Origin: Diplodia intermedia
Lineage: Eukaryota; Ascomycota; Dothideomycetes; Botryosphaeriales; Botryosphaeriaceae
Direction of reading: 5' to 3'
Assembly (NCBI GenBank): GCA_021495925.1
Contig: JAKEKT010000010.1
Span: forward strand, 522,624-586,623
Length of the DNA: 64,000 nt
Made by a program: the position numbers and the translations under genes. Below are positions 1-13,300 of this stretch, in pieces. Position 1 is the stretch's first letter; each line of letters starts with the position of its first letter. Below the pieces are notes generated by a model. The model made no database searches and was not told where the DNA came from. It saw only the letters and a list, made by a program, of their open reading frames with translations.

Positions 1-1412
1 CCTCATCAGCCGTGTGGCTGACGATGAGGGATTCCAGGTCCTTCCAATAGTTTCCTGTTAATTTTGTGAGTTCGGCAGCGGAGTGGATGGGCCATGTGAA
101 ATCCTACCTGATGCAAACTCCAGCATCGGAAGCTGACGCACGTAGTCTCCGTCTGCAGCGGGACCAATGTTGAAGGCACTTTCCGGGGCATCCCTGATCA
201 AAGCTTCATTGGCAGTGTCGAGAGTCGCCGAGTCAACTGCGCGGAGGCATTCGAGCCCTTGGCCCTCGCAGCCGGCAAGTGCAGTGAAGTTTTGATAGAT
301 GTTCTCAAGAGTGCCTTTCCGATCCCACAGGATCTGGAATGCCGAACTCAGCGCCACTGCTCTCTTGAACAGAGGATCAAGGGTGCCGCCTTGCGCCGTC
401 AGGTGATGGAGGATTGATCCGGCACCAGCGCTCTCCCCCCTTGAATCTTGTCAGCAATCCCCCATCCGTACGCGTGGAAACTAGCTTACCAGGCGTTGAC
501 ATTTGTGGGGTCTCCCCCGACAAGGCCAATGTAGTCTTGGACCCATTGGAAGACCGCTGTGTGCTAGGCTTAGCACTACCCGTAGTTTATCAAGGCACGT
601 GCAACTGACCTCTCTGATCCCAGAACCCAGCATTAGGCACGCCCTCGTTCTCCACGGTCTCTCCAGCAAGAAAGCCGTAGGTTCCCAGCCGGTAGTTGCC
701 AGCGACGTAAATGACGTTTCCTCCGGACTGCTGGACCAGGCCCGTTCCGCTGTAAAAGCCAATCAAGTCAAGTGCGTCTTTGCTACCGAACACTATGCCG
801 CAGTCAACTTCTGCATCGAGGGTACAGTGAGAGACGTACTCACCATATGCTCCCCCGTAGATCCACACAATCACCGGCAGGCTTTGCGTGTCGGGGTCCC
901 GGACAGCATCTCCAGGGACAAACAAATCCAGGAAGAGGCAGTCCTCGGAGCCACCCTCGAAGATTGGAACGGGGATTCCTGCCAAGAACTGGTTGATGGC
1001 TCCACCAATAGGAGAGTTGTTGCCCGGGCCGAGAAGATTGAGCCCTTCGATCGGAGCTTGGACACAGATCGGCCCGTAGCTCCCGTCCTGGATGGTGTCG
1101 TTGTTGGCCGGGGGCTGGGGCTTGCGCCAGCGGTTATCCCCGGTGGGTGGGGCTGCGAACCTGATGTTCTTGAAGGTGTACACCTGGACAGTGTCGGTCA
1201 GCTGCTGGCTGCAACATCAAGAGTGTCCCACGTACATCGGCATCTGCGTTGTATTCTGATGCCCGCCATGTTCCGTACGGGAGGGTCAGGGTGGGGAGCT
1301 CATCCTGCCGTTTGCTGAACTTGACACCGAGTTTTGCGCCTAGCGGGCCAGCTGTAGGAGCAGCATACACCGCAGTGGCCAGCGTGCAAATCAAAAGGCT
1401 GCACAGACGCAT
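1..1412 (-). CDS. secreted type-B carboxylesterase/lipase, 3' end beyond window
   Basis: Alpha/beta-hydrolase of the carboxylesterase type B family, probably hydrolysing esters or lipids outside the cell. Translation starts at 1412 with a signal peptide (MRLCSLLICTLATAVYA). I read five exons: 1236-1412, 610-1183, 490-556, 108-439 and 54 to the left edge; the four introns are 50-53 nt and every phase agrees. Family marks seen: the FxxIRFAxPP start, an EDCLFLDLFVP block, an oxyanion-type WIYGGAYGEY stretch, and the nucleophile elbow WGESAG, which is rebuilt exactly across the fourth exon junction (Ser near residue 276). The Glu/Asp and His of the triad would lie beyond the window. About 380 residues are visible, of roughly 550 usual. 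It diverges from the regulator at 2714. Substrate cannot be told. Confidence 0.9.
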
Positions 1413-2713
1413 GTTGGATCTAATCGGGCTTAAGGCTGGGCCAGCTGAGCGAAGTACAACAGACCAGTGGCCCACATGATAAGGTGCTGATCACAGCTGA
1501 TATACACTTCACTTAGCGCCAGAATCCGAGGCTTCACGAGACAGTGCACAGCCTTTGGCCTCGTGAAAGGTGATCTAAAATCGCTCGTCAGGCATTCCAG
1601 GCCTCGGCCCGTCCGCCGTTTCACCGCAGTCGTTGATGTGAGACCTCGCACTCTGTATAGTACAAGGGAATAAATAGTACATGCCTCTTCGGGACCATTC
1701 TGCGAGCGACCATGCAGTAGGCCATTGACGAGAATGCAGGAGCGAATCACTACCCAATAAGCATATCATCCATACGAAGGCGTACAGCTGGTGATGTGCC
1801 TTGGCTTTCGATTGTGGTGGGGTGGGGAGAAGGGGACTGGGGTACAGTGCGGGGTAGGAATAGCCAATCAGATGAGCGGGACCGACCGGGATCCGCTGTC
1901 AGGCGCCAGCTCAATCGTGCATAAGAATACTGGGCTGATGATGTGGCTTAAAGCTCAATTTCTCGTATCCTGGATGGTAGATCGGTCTCAATTGAAACAC
2001 GGCCCGATTGAGCAGGTTATCCGGGCCACGGAGCAACGAGCGAGGCTTTCCCCAGGTCTGCTGACTGAACAAAGTCTTGGCCGGGCGGCTGGACTAACGA
2101 GCCGTAACTCCGCTGGATGGTGTGCTCGTAAAGACCATTGGGCAGCCTAATGCCTAATGCGAGAACTGGGGATATGCTAACCGGCCGTTCCGGCTTGGTT
2201 GATGTGAATTGGTTCAAAAGGAGCGAGGCGCCCGGAAAATGGCAGCATATAGTCTCCGCGGGCCGTGCACACGAGTCCTCAAGGACCTCCAAGCTCGCAC
2301 CCTTGCTACAGTACCGACGGGCGCAAGCGAGGCCCGTAAGGCTTAACGATAACGGAGAAGGGTCCCACAAGAGGCAACAAACCACATCAACCGGCTCGGG
2401 AAATGCGAGAGACCGTCAAAGCACATGGTGGAGCGTACCTCGGATCATCCACGACCCGCGATCCCGATCGAATCCGTGAGGGGCTTCCCCGCAGGCTCGT
2501 CTGCCGGGCATTCGATTTCCTTCCGGCCGTACTTCTCCGCAGACAGCGCGTGGGGTAGGCGGCAATCGCGTAGCAGGTGTGCGGCGGTGTGACTGGTGTT
2601 GGGTGGGATTGGTGGGAGAGCCTGGCGGCGGCGCGGCGGAGGCAAGTGCGCGGAGCGTTCCTGCACTTTCCCGCCGGGCCCTGGCATCCTACATCCTCGC
2701 AACCGCCACCACC
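1413..2713. other. divergent intergenic region
   Basis: Shared upstream region of the carboxylesterase and the Zn2Cys6 regulator. Short frames here look random. The last 100 bases before 2714 contain an in-frame ATG at 2579, but its leader is low in coding character, so the CCACCATG at 2711-2716 is preferred as the start of the next gene. Confidence 0.6.
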
Positions 2714-4886
2714 ATGAACAACACCACATCACAGCCGCGACCGTACCGGAGCCATCGTATGCCTGCCTGCGACAGATGTCGGCGAAGGAAGATTCGGTGC
2801 AAGATTTCAGCCACAGGACAGCCCTGTGAGCTTTGCGCTGAGAAGGGCTTGAATTGCCTGCTTTCGGGCACGCGCACCAGCAACTCCCGTCAACCTGTCG
2901 CCAACCCTGGCCGTCCAAGTCCTGCACGCGCGGGAAGAAGCTCTAGGTCCGAGAATGTCCGGCCTCCGTCTAGTTCCAGAACCTGGAAGCCCAATAGCGC
3001 CGCAAGCGAAGGTACCCCCGCAGCTCCTCGGCTTTTGCGAGAGACCTTTGCCTCGAGCCCTCCCAATGGAGACCGTGCTGTATCAGCCCCTACCGGCGAG
3101 GCTTCCGTCATAATTGGGCCAATGGTAGCTGAAGATGTGCAGATTCTTCAGCGCTACTTGACAGCGGAACCGAGGGCCAGCCCGTTTTCCAGTCAACCGT
3201 ACAGCGTGGTTTCAAATGCTCCTGGTAATCCGATGGTGTACCTGGCCCTTCCAAGGCACAGAGAGGGGTTGGAGCTTGCTAGGGACTCGGGCCGCAGCCA
3301 ACGAGAGATCCTTGACCAGATCCTGGGCCCTAAGAAGCAGGAGGTCATTCAGCTGTATTTCACGCATATCCACCCGGCATTTCCAGTGCTGGATGAGGAA
3401 TTGATTTCAGGAGTAGGTGGACGTACGGTGTCTTCGACGCTTCTATGCGAGATCTACGCAATCTCTCTCACCTTCTGGAACTTATCCGATAGACTGAAGC
3501 ACCACCATTGTCCCAGCGAGCAATACTTTTGGAATCATGCCATCGCCGCTCTTCAGGATGACTTCCTTGCACCCAATATGCACACACTCTACTCTTCTAT
3601 GGTCGATTTGCTCGGAAGACCAGTCGGATCCATCCAGGGTAATATCATGAACTCCGGCAGGACCATGGCCTTGGCTCATAGCCTTGGGTTGAACCGGGAC
3701 CCACGGGAATGGAGAACTGCCGCTCGGGAGAAGGAAACGAGGGTGAGAATATTCTGGGGCTGCATGGTCTTAGATCAATGGTAATCCACCGCAGAGATCT
3801 TCAGTCTCATGTTCACTGATCTTTGCAGGTCAAGCCTTGCACATGGCATTCCTCCCTCAATATTACGCACACAATACGATGTCCCGCTACCTACTGTCAC
3901 CGTTCTTTTGACACCTGGCAAAGAGACCACCGAAAGGGTTCAGGGAGCCGAATGCTTCATACAGCTTTGCCGGCTATCCCAGATCCTCAGCAAAGCACTT
4001 CCGTTGGTATATGATCTCAGCGAACCAAGCAAGGAAATTTGGAAAGAGCTACGACGCCTTGAGTGTGACCTTGATGAATGGGAGCAAAGTCTTCCAGATT
4101 TCCTTCGTGGCGGTGCCGTTGAAACCGGAGCATCTGTGTCCGGGGCCAGTAGTCTACACTTTGGTTACCTGTCGATTAGGATGCTTATCTGTAGGCTATC
4201 ATACCGGGTAATTATCAAGCCTCGAAATCGTTATGGATCATTGGCATCTTCGAATAGCTGTATCTCTCGTGTATTCTTGCCAAAATGTCTAACGCCTACT
4301 AGGTTGCAGCCCGTGAGAAGGGCCCGGACGCTCATGATGTTCGTCGATACCATTTCACGACGCTGCGTCGTGCGGCCACCCACATCGCCGACTTCGTCTG
4401 CTCGCTCAAAGGTAGCCACCTTGGAGGGTTTTGGCTCTCATGTAAGATCTGAACGACCCTCTTTCCAACGCTTCGGGCTCTGAATTTGTAATAGTCACTG
4501 GTCACCTACTTGTCTCAGCTGCTACTGTCCTGCTACGCTGCGCTATTGACACTACCAATGCCACGGTTGCTGAAGAGTGTAGAAGCTCTCTGAGAACTCT
4601 TCGGAGTAGACTGCATTTGGCCAAAATTGAAGACAACTGGGATCTCGCGGATATGTTCATCAAGCGTTGCGACGAGCCTATTTCCAGGATCACGGCACTG
4701 TCGGATTCGACGACAAGGGATCAAGAGGTCGGCACCGTACCTGAAACCCAGGCCGCTGAAGAAAGCCAGCAACTGGGAACCCAGCAAGAGCCGCTTGAGT
4801 TTGGCATAAGAGACTATCCCGATCTCAATTCATTTGGTCCGCTGGATTACCCCTGGGAGTCATTGTGGGACATGCTTGAAAGTTGA
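2714..4886 (+). CDS. Zn2Cys6 fungal transcription factor
   Basis: Nuclear DNA-binding regulator of about 650 residues. Exons 2714-3780, 3829-4207, 4303-4441 and 4519-4886, joined in phase. The zinc cluster is at the N terminus (Cys19, 22, 29, 38, 41, 48; C-x2-C-x6-C-x8-C-x2-C-x6-C) after a basic stretch. Then comes a Ser/Pro-rich linker and a PF04082-type fungal-specific domain: the GRTMALAHSLGLNRD helix and the WGCMVLDQ-W segment rebuilt across intron 1, and an FWLS-AATVLLRCAI segment across intron 3. The C terminus is acidic and Tyr/Trp-rich (DYPWESLWDMLES), as in activation regions. Intron 2 (95 nt) is longer than the others. Its target is unknown. Neighbours are the divergent esterase and the convergent aminotransferase, either of which it could control. 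Confidence 0.9.
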
Positions 4887-4985
4887 GAGACCCCTAGTTA
4901 CATTGCACGTTCTAACAGAGCATTGGAATGATGACATGAAAATTTGTCGACTGATTATCTCGATTACTCCTGCCGATGAACCCGC

Positions 4986-6530
4986 TTACAGCCTGCTCGA
5001 AACTTCGGCCTCGGAACTGACATCATACAGAGGCATGGTAGCTGCCGTGACCCGCAGCGCCTCTTCCATGACAGCCAGACCATGATCTATCTGTTCCTCG
5101 GTGATGTTGATGGGTGGGGCAATGCGCAAGATGCCGCCGAAAGCGGGCAAGCTGGACAGCTGCGCCCAGACCCCGAGCTCCGCCATCTTGCTGGAGATGC
5201 GGAAGCCGAGGGCCGCGTCGCCCTGCTTCGTCTCGCGGTTCGACACAATCTCGACGCCAGCCATGAGCCCGCGGCCCCTCACGTCTCCGAAGCACCCATA
5301 CCTCTCCTGCAGCCGCCGCAAGCCTGCCTGCAACCTCGCGCCCAGCCGTCTCGAATTCGCAACCAGGTCATCGCGCACGACGATGTCCAACACCTTAAGC
5401 CCGACAGCAGCAGGCATGGGATCATTGACATGCGTCGTGTAGAACAGAAAACCCCTCTCCTTGGTGACCCGGGCGATCTCGTTGCTGGTAACCACAGCAG
5501 CGAGCGGCACGCCGTTGCCCAGCGTCTTGCTCAGCGTCAAGATATCGGGCACCACCCCATCATGCTCGAAGGCGAACATGTCGCCCGCGCGCCCGATTCC
5601 GGTTTGCGCCTCGTCAACGATCAGCAGCATGCCGCGCGCCTCGCAGTGCCGCTTCGCCGCCGCCAGCCACCCGTCCGGCAGCACCAGCATGCCGCCCGAC
5701 GACAGGATCACCTCGACGATCAACGCCGCCAGGCTGCCGCAGGATTGCCGGTCGATCAGCGAGAAGCCGTAGTCCAGCTCCGTCTGCCAGTCGTACGACC
5801 CGTCCGCGTGCCGGAAGATGCTGCGGTAGGTGTTGGGGGCGGGGAGCATGAGCGAGCCGGGCATCTGGTAATTTCGTAAGAATCTCCTCGCTCGGGTTGT
5901 TTCTGCGAGCATGCATGTATGTACCTACCATGGGGCCATGGCCCGTCCGGCCGGACAGGTATTGTGCAGCAGCGGCCTGATCCTATCGTCAATGATCCTG
6001 GTGTCTCGAGGGTCGGGGCGAATCTTACAACGCCCGTCACGCCGTGCCAACTCGCGGACAACCCGACGATCTCGAACTTGCCCGTGTACGACTTGGCCAG
6101 CTTGATGGCGGCTTCGTTGCTCTCGCCGCCGGTGCTGAGGAAGAAGGCTTTGTCCAGGCCCGGAGGCGTCAGGCCGGTCAGGCGCTTGGCAAGGTTGATG
6201 ACCGGCGGGCTGAGCATTCCGCTGAAGAGATGGTCCAGGTTGGAAGCGTGCTGGGTGATGGTCTCGACGATGTCGGGGTTGCCGTGGCCAACCAGACAGG
6301 ACTGTTGGGGATGTTTTAGCTGTCTTTCGTTTGAGAGTACACAGAAATCAATAGCGAACCATTTGCCCAGACGTCCAATCTAGCATACGATGGCCGTCGG
6401 AGGTGTAGATGTAGCCGTCCTTGGCATGCGTGATGATGTCTGGGTGGAAGGCCGAACCGAAGGAGAGCATGCAGTCCTCCGCATCAGCCTTCAGCGCGTC
6501 TGCGTCGATGTTGGCGTAGATGTTCGGCAT
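4986..6530 (-). CDS. class-III PLP aminotransferase (2,2-dialkylglycine decarboxylase/omega-transaminase-like)
   Basis: PLP enzyme of fold type I, subgroup II, about 456 residues, probably cytosolic. Exons 6360-6530, 6029-6301, 5929-5976 (48 nt) and 4986-5864. The short third exon supplies the missing block SGRTGHGPM in front of MPGSLMLPAPNTYR and restores family continuity. Visible residues: LSTGGESNEAAIKLA cofactor loop, SWHGVTG, IVDEAQTGIGR with the cofactor Asp near 248, and the Schiff-base Lys in LTLSKTLGNG near 277; the C terminus matches the FGGILRIAPPINITEEQ pattern. The best overall likeness is to DgdA-type decarboxylase-transaminases and their fungal paralogues, but GABA and ornithine transaminases share these motifs, so the amino donor is open. 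Its 3' end converges on the regulator at 2714, with a 99-bp gap. Confidence 0.88.
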
Positions 6531-8789
6531 GGTGAGATTCTTCTCGATTGATCCGTAGTGCTGTGGTGGCTGTCCGTCTCAAGATGCGGCAGGCCCGCGG
6601 CTTTTATATTGCTGGTGGACTAAGCAGGAACGGACGATGCCGCACTGAGATCGTATCTGGAGCTACATTTGCTGGCAGCTATGCAAGGGTTCGAGCTGTC
6701 GATAAGGGCGGGAAACGAGAGGCGGACAACTTTCCCTTTCAGAGTTTTCCGTTCCGTCGGGAAAGTTTTCCGCCACTGGATGCGACGGAAAGTCGCGAAC
6801 CATGCTTCTGTCCTTTCCTGCTGGTCAGTATAGCCAAGTTCCCAGAAGCTCCCACGTAGCGACATCTCGGTCCGCCGCAAGCGCGCGAAAGTGGGACTTG
6901 GTCAACACCATGCGCACGGGCCACGTCACATCTGCTCTCTGCATTGCAATGTCTTCGCGGTCGTGGTAGCAGAGGCGAAAAAGGAAGAACCAACTCTGGC
7001 GGAATACAGGACAGAAAAGGGGTAGTGAAAGTGCCCTAGGTCTTCCTACGTATGCAGTTGAAGCAAACATCCAGACATAAATGCGAGGTGAAACTATCAC
7101 TACCATACCAAAACTGCCGTACCTACCCATCCTATCAAAAGTTCTTCTCTGCTCCAAAGCCATTACCGACTTCCTTCCAGCCCGGTGGAGTGGCTCTCCA
7201 GCTGGTATACTATGACGTACACTCTTTCGCAACGCGCCTGGGTAACCAACCATCCCCACTCTCTTGTGGCTCAGCCGGGATCTCAATCGGCTTCACTCGA
7301 GACGGACTGCTTTACTGTAGTTCGCCCTCCAGAGATAGTTTCGGGTGACTCTTACTCCTGTGATGAAGTCACGGGACGAGGCCTTTGGAGATTCCAACTA
7401 AGATACTCATCGTTGGCTGACTGCTGTCACCCGGCGCCCCTCGAGGTAGACTCGCGTCCGCTCTCACCACGCAGTAGACTGCTTGATTGTAGTCTATCTC
7501 AAGAAGTCACCCTCGGGTGCCTTCAACGTCTGTGACCAAGTCTAGGGCCCACCGGGGAAAAAAAATTCTGACGATATCCTCAACGCCTGTCACTTCAAAC
7601 TTCTCCCGCCACGCCGTTCGCACGTCCAAAGTGGAATACATCCACCATCTCCTTGGGGACAACTCGAACATGGGAACCGGAAGAATTGCTTATGAATAAC
7701 CGCCATCGATACTTCACACGCTTCGAGGAAAAGCCATCTTCATGGATCTCGTCACTTCTCGGACAGAGTCCGCAAACCTGTTGAAAAGCCTGGATAACAA
7801 GGCTGATGGGGTCACCGACCCTCGACTTGATCGAAGCTCCCATGGATCCCAACGGCGAAGGGCCGAAGCTCAGAAGTCTCTCCCAGACGTCTGGAAAAGT
7901 CAGTCCTGGGCAGGTGCCATCCAATTCTCAGGAATGCAAGGTCCTCGTGGTCGTGAGGGTAGAGGTGGAAGTGCCGGAGCCTCAAGCGCATCATGGAGCT
8001 AAAGCAAGGTGGATCGAGAAGACCTACTCCGAGGCAAAAGAAACGGGGGAGGGGGTGGGGGCTTGGATGGAAGGGGGCGAGTGTAAGTAGTTCAGTACAA
8101 CAGAAATCAAAGTATTGTACTGCCTATGCATCTCTAATAATCGAAGTCACATCATCAATCCGTATAGTTTGGAATCAAGGATGCCACCTCCATGTAGTTC
8201 CATGTGTGGCGCTACAGCCTGTCTTTAATGGGTTTGACTGGGCGACAAGACAGTGCATGTGATTGATATTCAAGGACCGAGTAGGTTCTGCCTTCGTTTG
8301 GAAGCTTGCTGAACAGTAGTGTATGCGTGAGCCCCGGGTCCCCGACATTGCTGCACCTTGAATGGAGCGTTCCATAGGCTCCAGATGCAGCATTGGCGGT
8401 GAGATGACGTCAGAGTCAGCATTTTCGAGGTTGGCAGGTCTTATCCAATGGCATTCAGTGGCACAACGCAAAGCCACGCGCTTTCTGCTTACTCTTGGCG
8501 ACAGCTTCGGTCGCTCCGGCCCCGCTCTGAACATGGAGTACTCGGATGCCTGCCGATCAAAGCCTTGATAGTGGTCCCAAACCCCGAATTCCATCGCAAG
8601 CGCCAACTTTACTTGAGTACGCCTGAAATGGTGGGCTTGTCTGCCGACCGCAGTACTTTGGGGGTCTTTTCCTCGCTTGCCGCCAGCCCTTCCACCGGGT
8701 AGATAAGTACAGGCCTCTGGAAGCGTCGCGCAGCGTCAGCCCGGGGCGTTCCATGCGGTCAGGCTCCAGGACGCTCGTTCTGCGGAATC
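6531..8789. other. 2.3-kb intergenic region
   Basis: Upstream of both the class-III aminotransferase and the lectin-like gene, so a divergent promoter region. Frames on both strands are short and lack family likeness. A TGACGTCA palindrome is listed separately. Confidence 0.55.
8405..8412. promoter_or_regulatory. TGACGTCA (CRE/ATF-type) palindrome
   Basis: Perfect 8-bp CRE, the site bound by Atf1/AtfA bZIP factors in ascomycetes, 378 bp before the start of the lectin-like gene. A single site; function inferred only. Confidence 0.3.
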
Positions 8790-10335
8790 ATGAACGAGAC
8801 GAAAAGCAGAGGCGATCACGCCGCGGTCGGGTTCGGACAGCACGGCGACACGACGGGTCGAGCGGGATCCTACCCACAGGCTGACTGGGGCAGAATCTCT
8901 CCTTACGACAGCTTCAAGGGGACGACAGGTTTTCCGGCAAGCCCTACGCCCGACCACGAGAACTATCCCGAGGTCTACAACGCCAGCGAGCATTACCCAG
9001 AGGTGGTCCGGGATGGGAATTCCCTCCCGGAAGCCGTCAGCAAACAAGCCTATTCGAGCAAAGAAGCCTTGGGGGCACCGGAAGGAATCGAGCAGACGCG
9101 TTTGCGGCAGAACAGGCTACGGATATGGTTACTCGTAGCGCTCTTGGTAGTGGTTGTGATCGTGGCCGTTGTTGGAGGTGTCGTTGGGTCCGGAGCCGCT
9201 TCCCGACAGGAGTCCAGGCCGGCGACCGAGATTCTGGACTCAACCGCGCTGGCTTCGGTGAGCTACAAACGGGCAGATGGAGTATCGCAGTACCGGGTTT
9301 ATTTCCAGACGGGGTCCGGGACTCTCTGTCAATCGGTCTGGGACTCGGAGACGGGGGAATGGACTGCAGCGCCGCTGAAGAAGGCAAACGCGGCAAACGT
9401 CACGGGGGAACCAGTGGTGAAGCTCGGCACTCCGTTGGCCGCTCATGTCTACGGGTCGATCTCGAGCGTACGTTCAGTCGCTTCTGCTCTTACCGGGTCG
9501 TGCTGACTCTTCACAGGACGAGTACGAGTACCATCTTTTCTTCCTGGATGTGGACGACGGTATCTGGGAGCTCGTCTCGGCCGATCCGGACAATATGTGG
9601 ACGTTTTCTGTGGACAGTGCATTGAAAGGCAACTACACTGCATCGCCATCCTCAAAGCTTGCATCGTACGGCCGCCAGTGTGGAGAGGAGTGTGGGAACG
9701 CCACGTCAGTCGTTGTTTGGCAAAACGACAAGGACGAAATCTGGCTAGCCGGCTACGAACCTGGTCACGGCTGGGTGTCTTTTGTCATGAACGCCACGGT
9801 GGAGCCGCCGCCCGTGCACGGCACATCCATCGCCATTGTGTCGCTGGGAGCAAGTGAAGGGGTGATGAGCATATATGTGAACAACGGGAACCCTACGCAA
9901 TTCCACTTCAACATCACGGACGGCTGGACCCTGGACGGTTGGTGCTCCGGAATGTCCGAGGAAGCGTCAAGAGCTGACCAGAGTTGATTCCCAGGCAATC
10001 TCAGCGGAAGCATTGATCCGAACGCGGCTCTGACAGGGCTGATAACAAACTACGACAGCGCCAGCTCCGATACAGCGGATGTCAAGATTATAGCCACCAG
10101 GCCCGATTCCTCGGGTGGTATTCTTCTTTGGAACGGCCAAAGACTCGACACTTCGTGGCTCAACAGTAATATCGATCCACCATTAGCGTCAGTATCAAAC
10201 TCTTCGTCCATCACTTCAAATCAAGCGGGCAGGGTGTATGCCCTGGAAGGGAAGCGCATCGCGGAGTGGCGGTGGGAGAGGAGTAATGGTTCCTTTGTGA
10301 GGGTTGGAGCTGTCAATACAGATGTGCACGGATAG
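8790..10335 (+). CDS. single-pass membrane protein with fucose-specific-lectin-like domain
   Basis: About 481 residues. Exons 8790-9467, 9517-9953 and 10005-10335; the second intron is least certain (donor GTCCGA at 9954, or GTCAAG at 9966). Residues 1-108 are polar, rich in Pro, His and Tyr, with no signal peptide. A hydrophobic helix follows at about 112-134 (WLLVALLVVVVIVAVV), then roughly 345 residues of beta-type repeats with Trp/Tyr and Asn-x-Ser/Thr sites (NVT, NYT, NAT, NIT, NSS). Blocks such as GTPLAAHVYGS, YHLFFLDVDDGIWEL and IWLAGYEPGHGW resemble the repeating units of the Aleuria-type fucose lectin fold (PF07938). The helix-first layout suggests a type II membrane protein with the lectin domain outside, perhaps at the cell surface. 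Sugar binding is not shown. Confidence 0.8.
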
Positions 10336-13300
10336 TCTTGATAGCCATGCTCGTGAAAAGGAGTGGCTTGCCAGGGTCTTCAGCTCTCTCGCGCACGCAT
10401 GTGACTGGCACTACAGTGGCCGCGTCGATCATTTTGCTTGCACCCATCGGGCCGGGAAAGTGCACCTGCATCTGCATCGAAGGTTTGAACATGAAGCAGC
10501 CACCGAAACCTTCGCGCGCCGGCCCGGCTGCCAATAGCGCCCTTCACACTCGCGCATCCCATGCCGATCAGCCATAGCGCGCGCACAAATCAAACGCAGT
10601 GGACTGGAAATGGAAAAGGGGGGAGGCAGAGGCTGTCGTGTCATGCTGCAACTTGGTCAACCAAGGGAGCAGTAGCAAGACAATCTCGCATATGGATCCA
10701 TAGTGTCCGCGCACAGCACGTCGGCCCAGCCGGCCCATCGACCCGTCACAGCGGCGAGGACCACCAGCTGCCGCCTCCGCTGTTGCCGCGCGCCCCGCGG
10801 AGCGGACGGGCAAGGCCGTCGTGGCGTTCGCGCAAGCAGCCGATCGCTCTCCCACTGGATTTTAGATCGTCCCAGCCAGCGTGCGCGCCTCGGGATGGGC
10901 CATGATCGCGCATGCACGAACCATGTCCCCTACCCATTAGCTAGCGCGTCATGGGCTCAGCCACATCCAATGCGACCCAAGGCAGCGGCCGTGGTGTGCT
11001 GGCTGGGGGCGTCGCCGAGACCGTTTTCGTGTTCCTTTATTGGCAAAACAGTCGCGAGCCCAATAGTCGGCCGCACAGCGAAAACTTTTAAGCGTTGGCG
11101 TCCATGGATGGAAAAAAGGTCTCCCTGGGAATAGTCCGGCGGCGGGTTGGTGGCAAAGTAAGGCTATTGGCATTCTTGCCTGATCAGCGGGTTTAAGAAA
11201 CTTTAGTTTCAATCATCCTGTAGCACCTCGTTAATTGGAGTCCCAGGCCAGGCCAGAAGCGGCGGGCTATGCGAAGCAGCTGGTGGTGGGGGCCACGCCA
11301 TCATCGACGCCTTCGCGCTCCGCAATTGGCCGGCCGTGCTTTCTATCGTGAAGCTTTGCCACGTCGAAATCGACAATTGCATGTATGAGTGTCGGCAGCA
11401 TCTCCGACCGGGAGCGGGACCGGGGCAACGGCATTGGTACGGATGGTTGTCCGGAATCGATCTACGAGGTCGTGTATAGGGTAGACGCATAAGCTTCAAC
11501 GCCCCTCTGCTGCGGCTACTGCGGCCACTTTGGGCGATGATCGGTGATGGGGGCTGCACGCAGCAGGAGGCACGTTTTGTGTTATTTTCCCTTCGCCGCT
11601 GGCTTGATGCTGACATGCATCGATAACACGACAGCGGCAATCACTTCGCGTGACGGTCCGCACATGCGCCCGCCGTGCACAAGCCGTTGTAGCCATGTAG
11701 TGGTGATGGTGATGGTGGTGGTGGTGGTGGTGCTTTTTGTTGATTGCCGCACCCGCGATCCTTGCAGCTGACTAGCCCATGGCTTGTCTGGTTGGAGGCG
11801 TTCTTAGGAGAGCCAGTGGTCCCGACCCCGGCCAGGTGGCGAAAAGCTGGATTATTGAGTTCGGTGCTTGTGCAGGGAGTGTGACGGACAGGGAGGCATT
11901 ATTGTTTCTTTTTCGCCTCCCTGCTCGCGGGCCTAGCGAGCCCTGCATTCACAGTCTCCTGTGCCTGCGGTCTTCTCCGGGCGGCGTGGGTGGGGGCGCT
12001 GGCCGAGGCTGTGCAAAGCTTCGAGGCCGGCGAAGGCGCAAAGAGGAGTGTAGTTGAAATAAAAACAGTGGGTTGGTAGACGTCTACAATCTCGATTCGG
12101 TGCTGGAGCTAGCTCCGCGATGTGAGCATGGAACCGGGGGCTGGCCAAGCGCCGGCGTCGTTGCTCAAGTGGGGAAGGCTGTTGGACAGGCGAAGAGATC
12201 TGCCTCCGATGGCAATGTGGCGTGGCCATTGGACCGCCCGCTGGACCGGGTCCAACGCTCTTTGATCTGGGTCGCTTCACAATTGCCATTGACCGTTTTC
12301 CCTTCGCGGTTCCAAGGCCGGCGGCCACGGATTATGCTTTGCAAGCTGAGAGCGCGTCGCATCGGCGTCGCATAGGCCTCGCTGAGGTGTAGCTGGCATG
12401 GCGTCATCCGACTCCCTAGGCACTGGCTCCGGCCGGCTGCACCCCAACCAAAGCAGCGTGCTGTCAGTCTTGCTTTTGCTCGGGAAATTGGCGCCTGAGG
12501 GTTTCAGCGCCCCGCTAAGCGACATGTTTTGGATGCTTCCCACGGTTGCGGTGCTTGCGTCGACGAAAAAGCCACGAGGGATCGCTCTAAATTTAAGTAC
12601 TGTGGTACCCGAATATTAGGATTCGCGAGGATTGGCACCCGCGGATACGGTTGTCGTTGCAAGTAGAGTGCGACACACCCGCTTTTGGTGCCCCTGATTC
12701 GGCCCCGACCTCCATTGCCTCTGCATCTTGCCGCTGCGCACCGTCGCGCCGTATAGCTGCAGAAACTCCGTGTCTGACGTCCACGTGTTTCCTTTGCATC
12801 CCCCCAGAGACCAAGCCTTTTCCTCGCCCTCGCCCTTCCCTTTCCCCTCGTGCCCGGAGATTACCCGCATCTGAGACTTCAGCCGATCATCACCATGATG
12901 TAAGCTTGCTATTTCACACCAATTACGCGCCGTGCAGCGCGCAACTGCCAGCTGGCGGCACCGGGACATGACTTGGTGTTGCTACTCCAAGCGGCGTCGT
13001 GTATATTGGTGCGGTCCTTCAATGAGACGCTGGCTCCTCCTATCTCAATGCTCGATGGACGATGAAGCTGCGAATGCCATTGAAGAAAGTCTAAAAATAT
13101 TATCCGACCTCCACAAACTAACAGATGATTACACAAATTGAGAAGCTCACCCCTGGAATTCCTGGGAAATAAAAGAAAAGTCCGCCCTTATGATGTACAT
13201 TGCATGCTCTGACTCCAAAATTGAATGAATAAGCGCATCAGGTCAAGTTGTCGGGCCGAAGCCGCGCTAGTGGCTGTGCCATTCGAGCATGGTTGTAAAA

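Noticed and set aside
5865..6028. A single intron with donor GTCCGG in the class-III aminotransferase
   Set aside because: Two introns with standard sites around a 48-nt exon restore the family block SGRTGHGPM; the single-intron model loses it.
11544..11771. Val-rich apparent membrane helix
   Set aside because: Produced by translating the GGT microsatellite.
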